Assembly: GCA_017852615.1 (NCBI GenBank) | Contig: JAFMKX010000052.1 | Coordinates: 1-6,199, forward strand | Direction of reading: 5' to 3' | DNA: 6,199 bases | From: Pontimonas sp. | GTDB lineage: Bacteria > Actinomycetota > Actinomycetes > Actinomycetales > Microbacteriaceae | Part shown: piece by piece, positions 6,073 through 6,199 of the stretch | Layout of the letters: every line of letters begins with the position of its first letter | Position numbering within the stretch: the first letter of the stretch is position 1 | Notes under the pieces: generated by a model | Told to the model about the DNA's origin: nothing | The model's input: only the letters and a program-made list of their open reading frames with translations | The model's database searches: none | Program-made: the position numbers and the translations under genes

Positions 6073-6199
6073 ATGACAAACGAAGTCGTAGTTGAGCATT
6101 TTGTGGCAGGCGCGTCCTTTGCTGGTGCGTCGAAGAGGACTGCACCGGTCTATGACCCAGCGTTAGGAACTGTGTCGAAGCAGGTAAGGCTTGCCTCGA
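6073..6199 (+). CDS. iolA: Malonate/methylmalonate-semialdehyde dehydrogenase, N-terminal part (cut by window end)
   Basis: Only the first 42 codons are present. The ATG at 6073 follows AGGAG (6063-6067) by 5 nt and lies 24 nt after the preceding stop. The fragment has the N-terminal pattern of the CoA-acylating MmsA/IolA branch of aldehyde dehydrogenases: an H-F-x-x-G stretch (HFVAGASFAG), RTAPVYDPALGTV, then QVRLAS. From family knowledge IolA converts malonate semialdehyde to acetyl-CoA and CO2 with NAD+ and CoA, the last step of inositol catabolism. The position directly after the probable aldolase supports this. The catalytic Cys and cofactor motifs are beyond the window, so a different aldehyde dehydrogenase cannot be excluded from sequence alone. 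Confidence 0.8.
   Translation, partial: MTNEVVVEHFVAGASFAGASKRTAPVYDPALGTVSKQVRLAS

Overview
The window looks like a chromosomal segment of an actinobacterium with moderate GC content (mid-50s percent by eye). The evidence is actinobacterial-style thiolase and CoA-transferase sequences, tightly coupled start/stop codons, and a myo-inositol gene set that includes a Cgl0159-family barrel protein known from Corynebacterium and relatives. I cannot place it to genus; Microbacteriaceae-like or Corynebacteriales-like lineages are both possible.

Left part (1-2754). A short open frame at the left edge (1-168, plus strand) is probably the C-terminal end of an unidentified protein. Converging on it from the right is a three-gene minus-strand operon: scoA, scoB and an acetyl-CoA acetyltransferase-type thiolase. 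scoA and scoB are 2 nt apart, and scoB and the thiolase share one base in TGATG. Together they would activate acetoacetate with CoA taken from succinyl-CoA and cleave acetoacetyl-CoA to two acetyl-CoA.

Divergent intergenic region (2755-3118). These 364 bases separate the sco operon from the inositol genes. They hold a CRP/GlxR-like palindrome upstream of scoA, a large imperfect hairpin, a decayed C-terminal piece of a PIN-domain (VapC-type) toxin on the minus strand, and an inverted repeat directly before iolG.

Right part (3119-6199). Plus-strand myo-inositol catabolism genes run in the order iolG (inositol 2-dehydrogenase), iolC (5-dehydro-2-deoxygluconokinase), a Cgl0159-family (beta/alpha)8 protein likely to be the DKGP aldolase, and the start of iolA/mmsA (malonate/methylmalonate-semialdehyde dehydrogenase), cut by the window end. 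iolG and iolC are separated by 87 nt that carry a second copy of the operator (13 of 14 core bases identical to the one before iolG). iolC and the aldolase candidate overlap by 4 nt (ATGA), and iolA follows 24 nt later. IolB, IolD and IolE, which would complete the pathway between IolG and IolC, are not in this window.

Both gene blocks feed acetyl-CoA: the left one from acetoacetate, the right one from inositol through malonate semialdehyde. The most notable items are the twin iol operators, the VapC remnant beside the iol promoter, and the aldolase assignment of the Cgl0159-family protein. I see no clearly undescribed system here.
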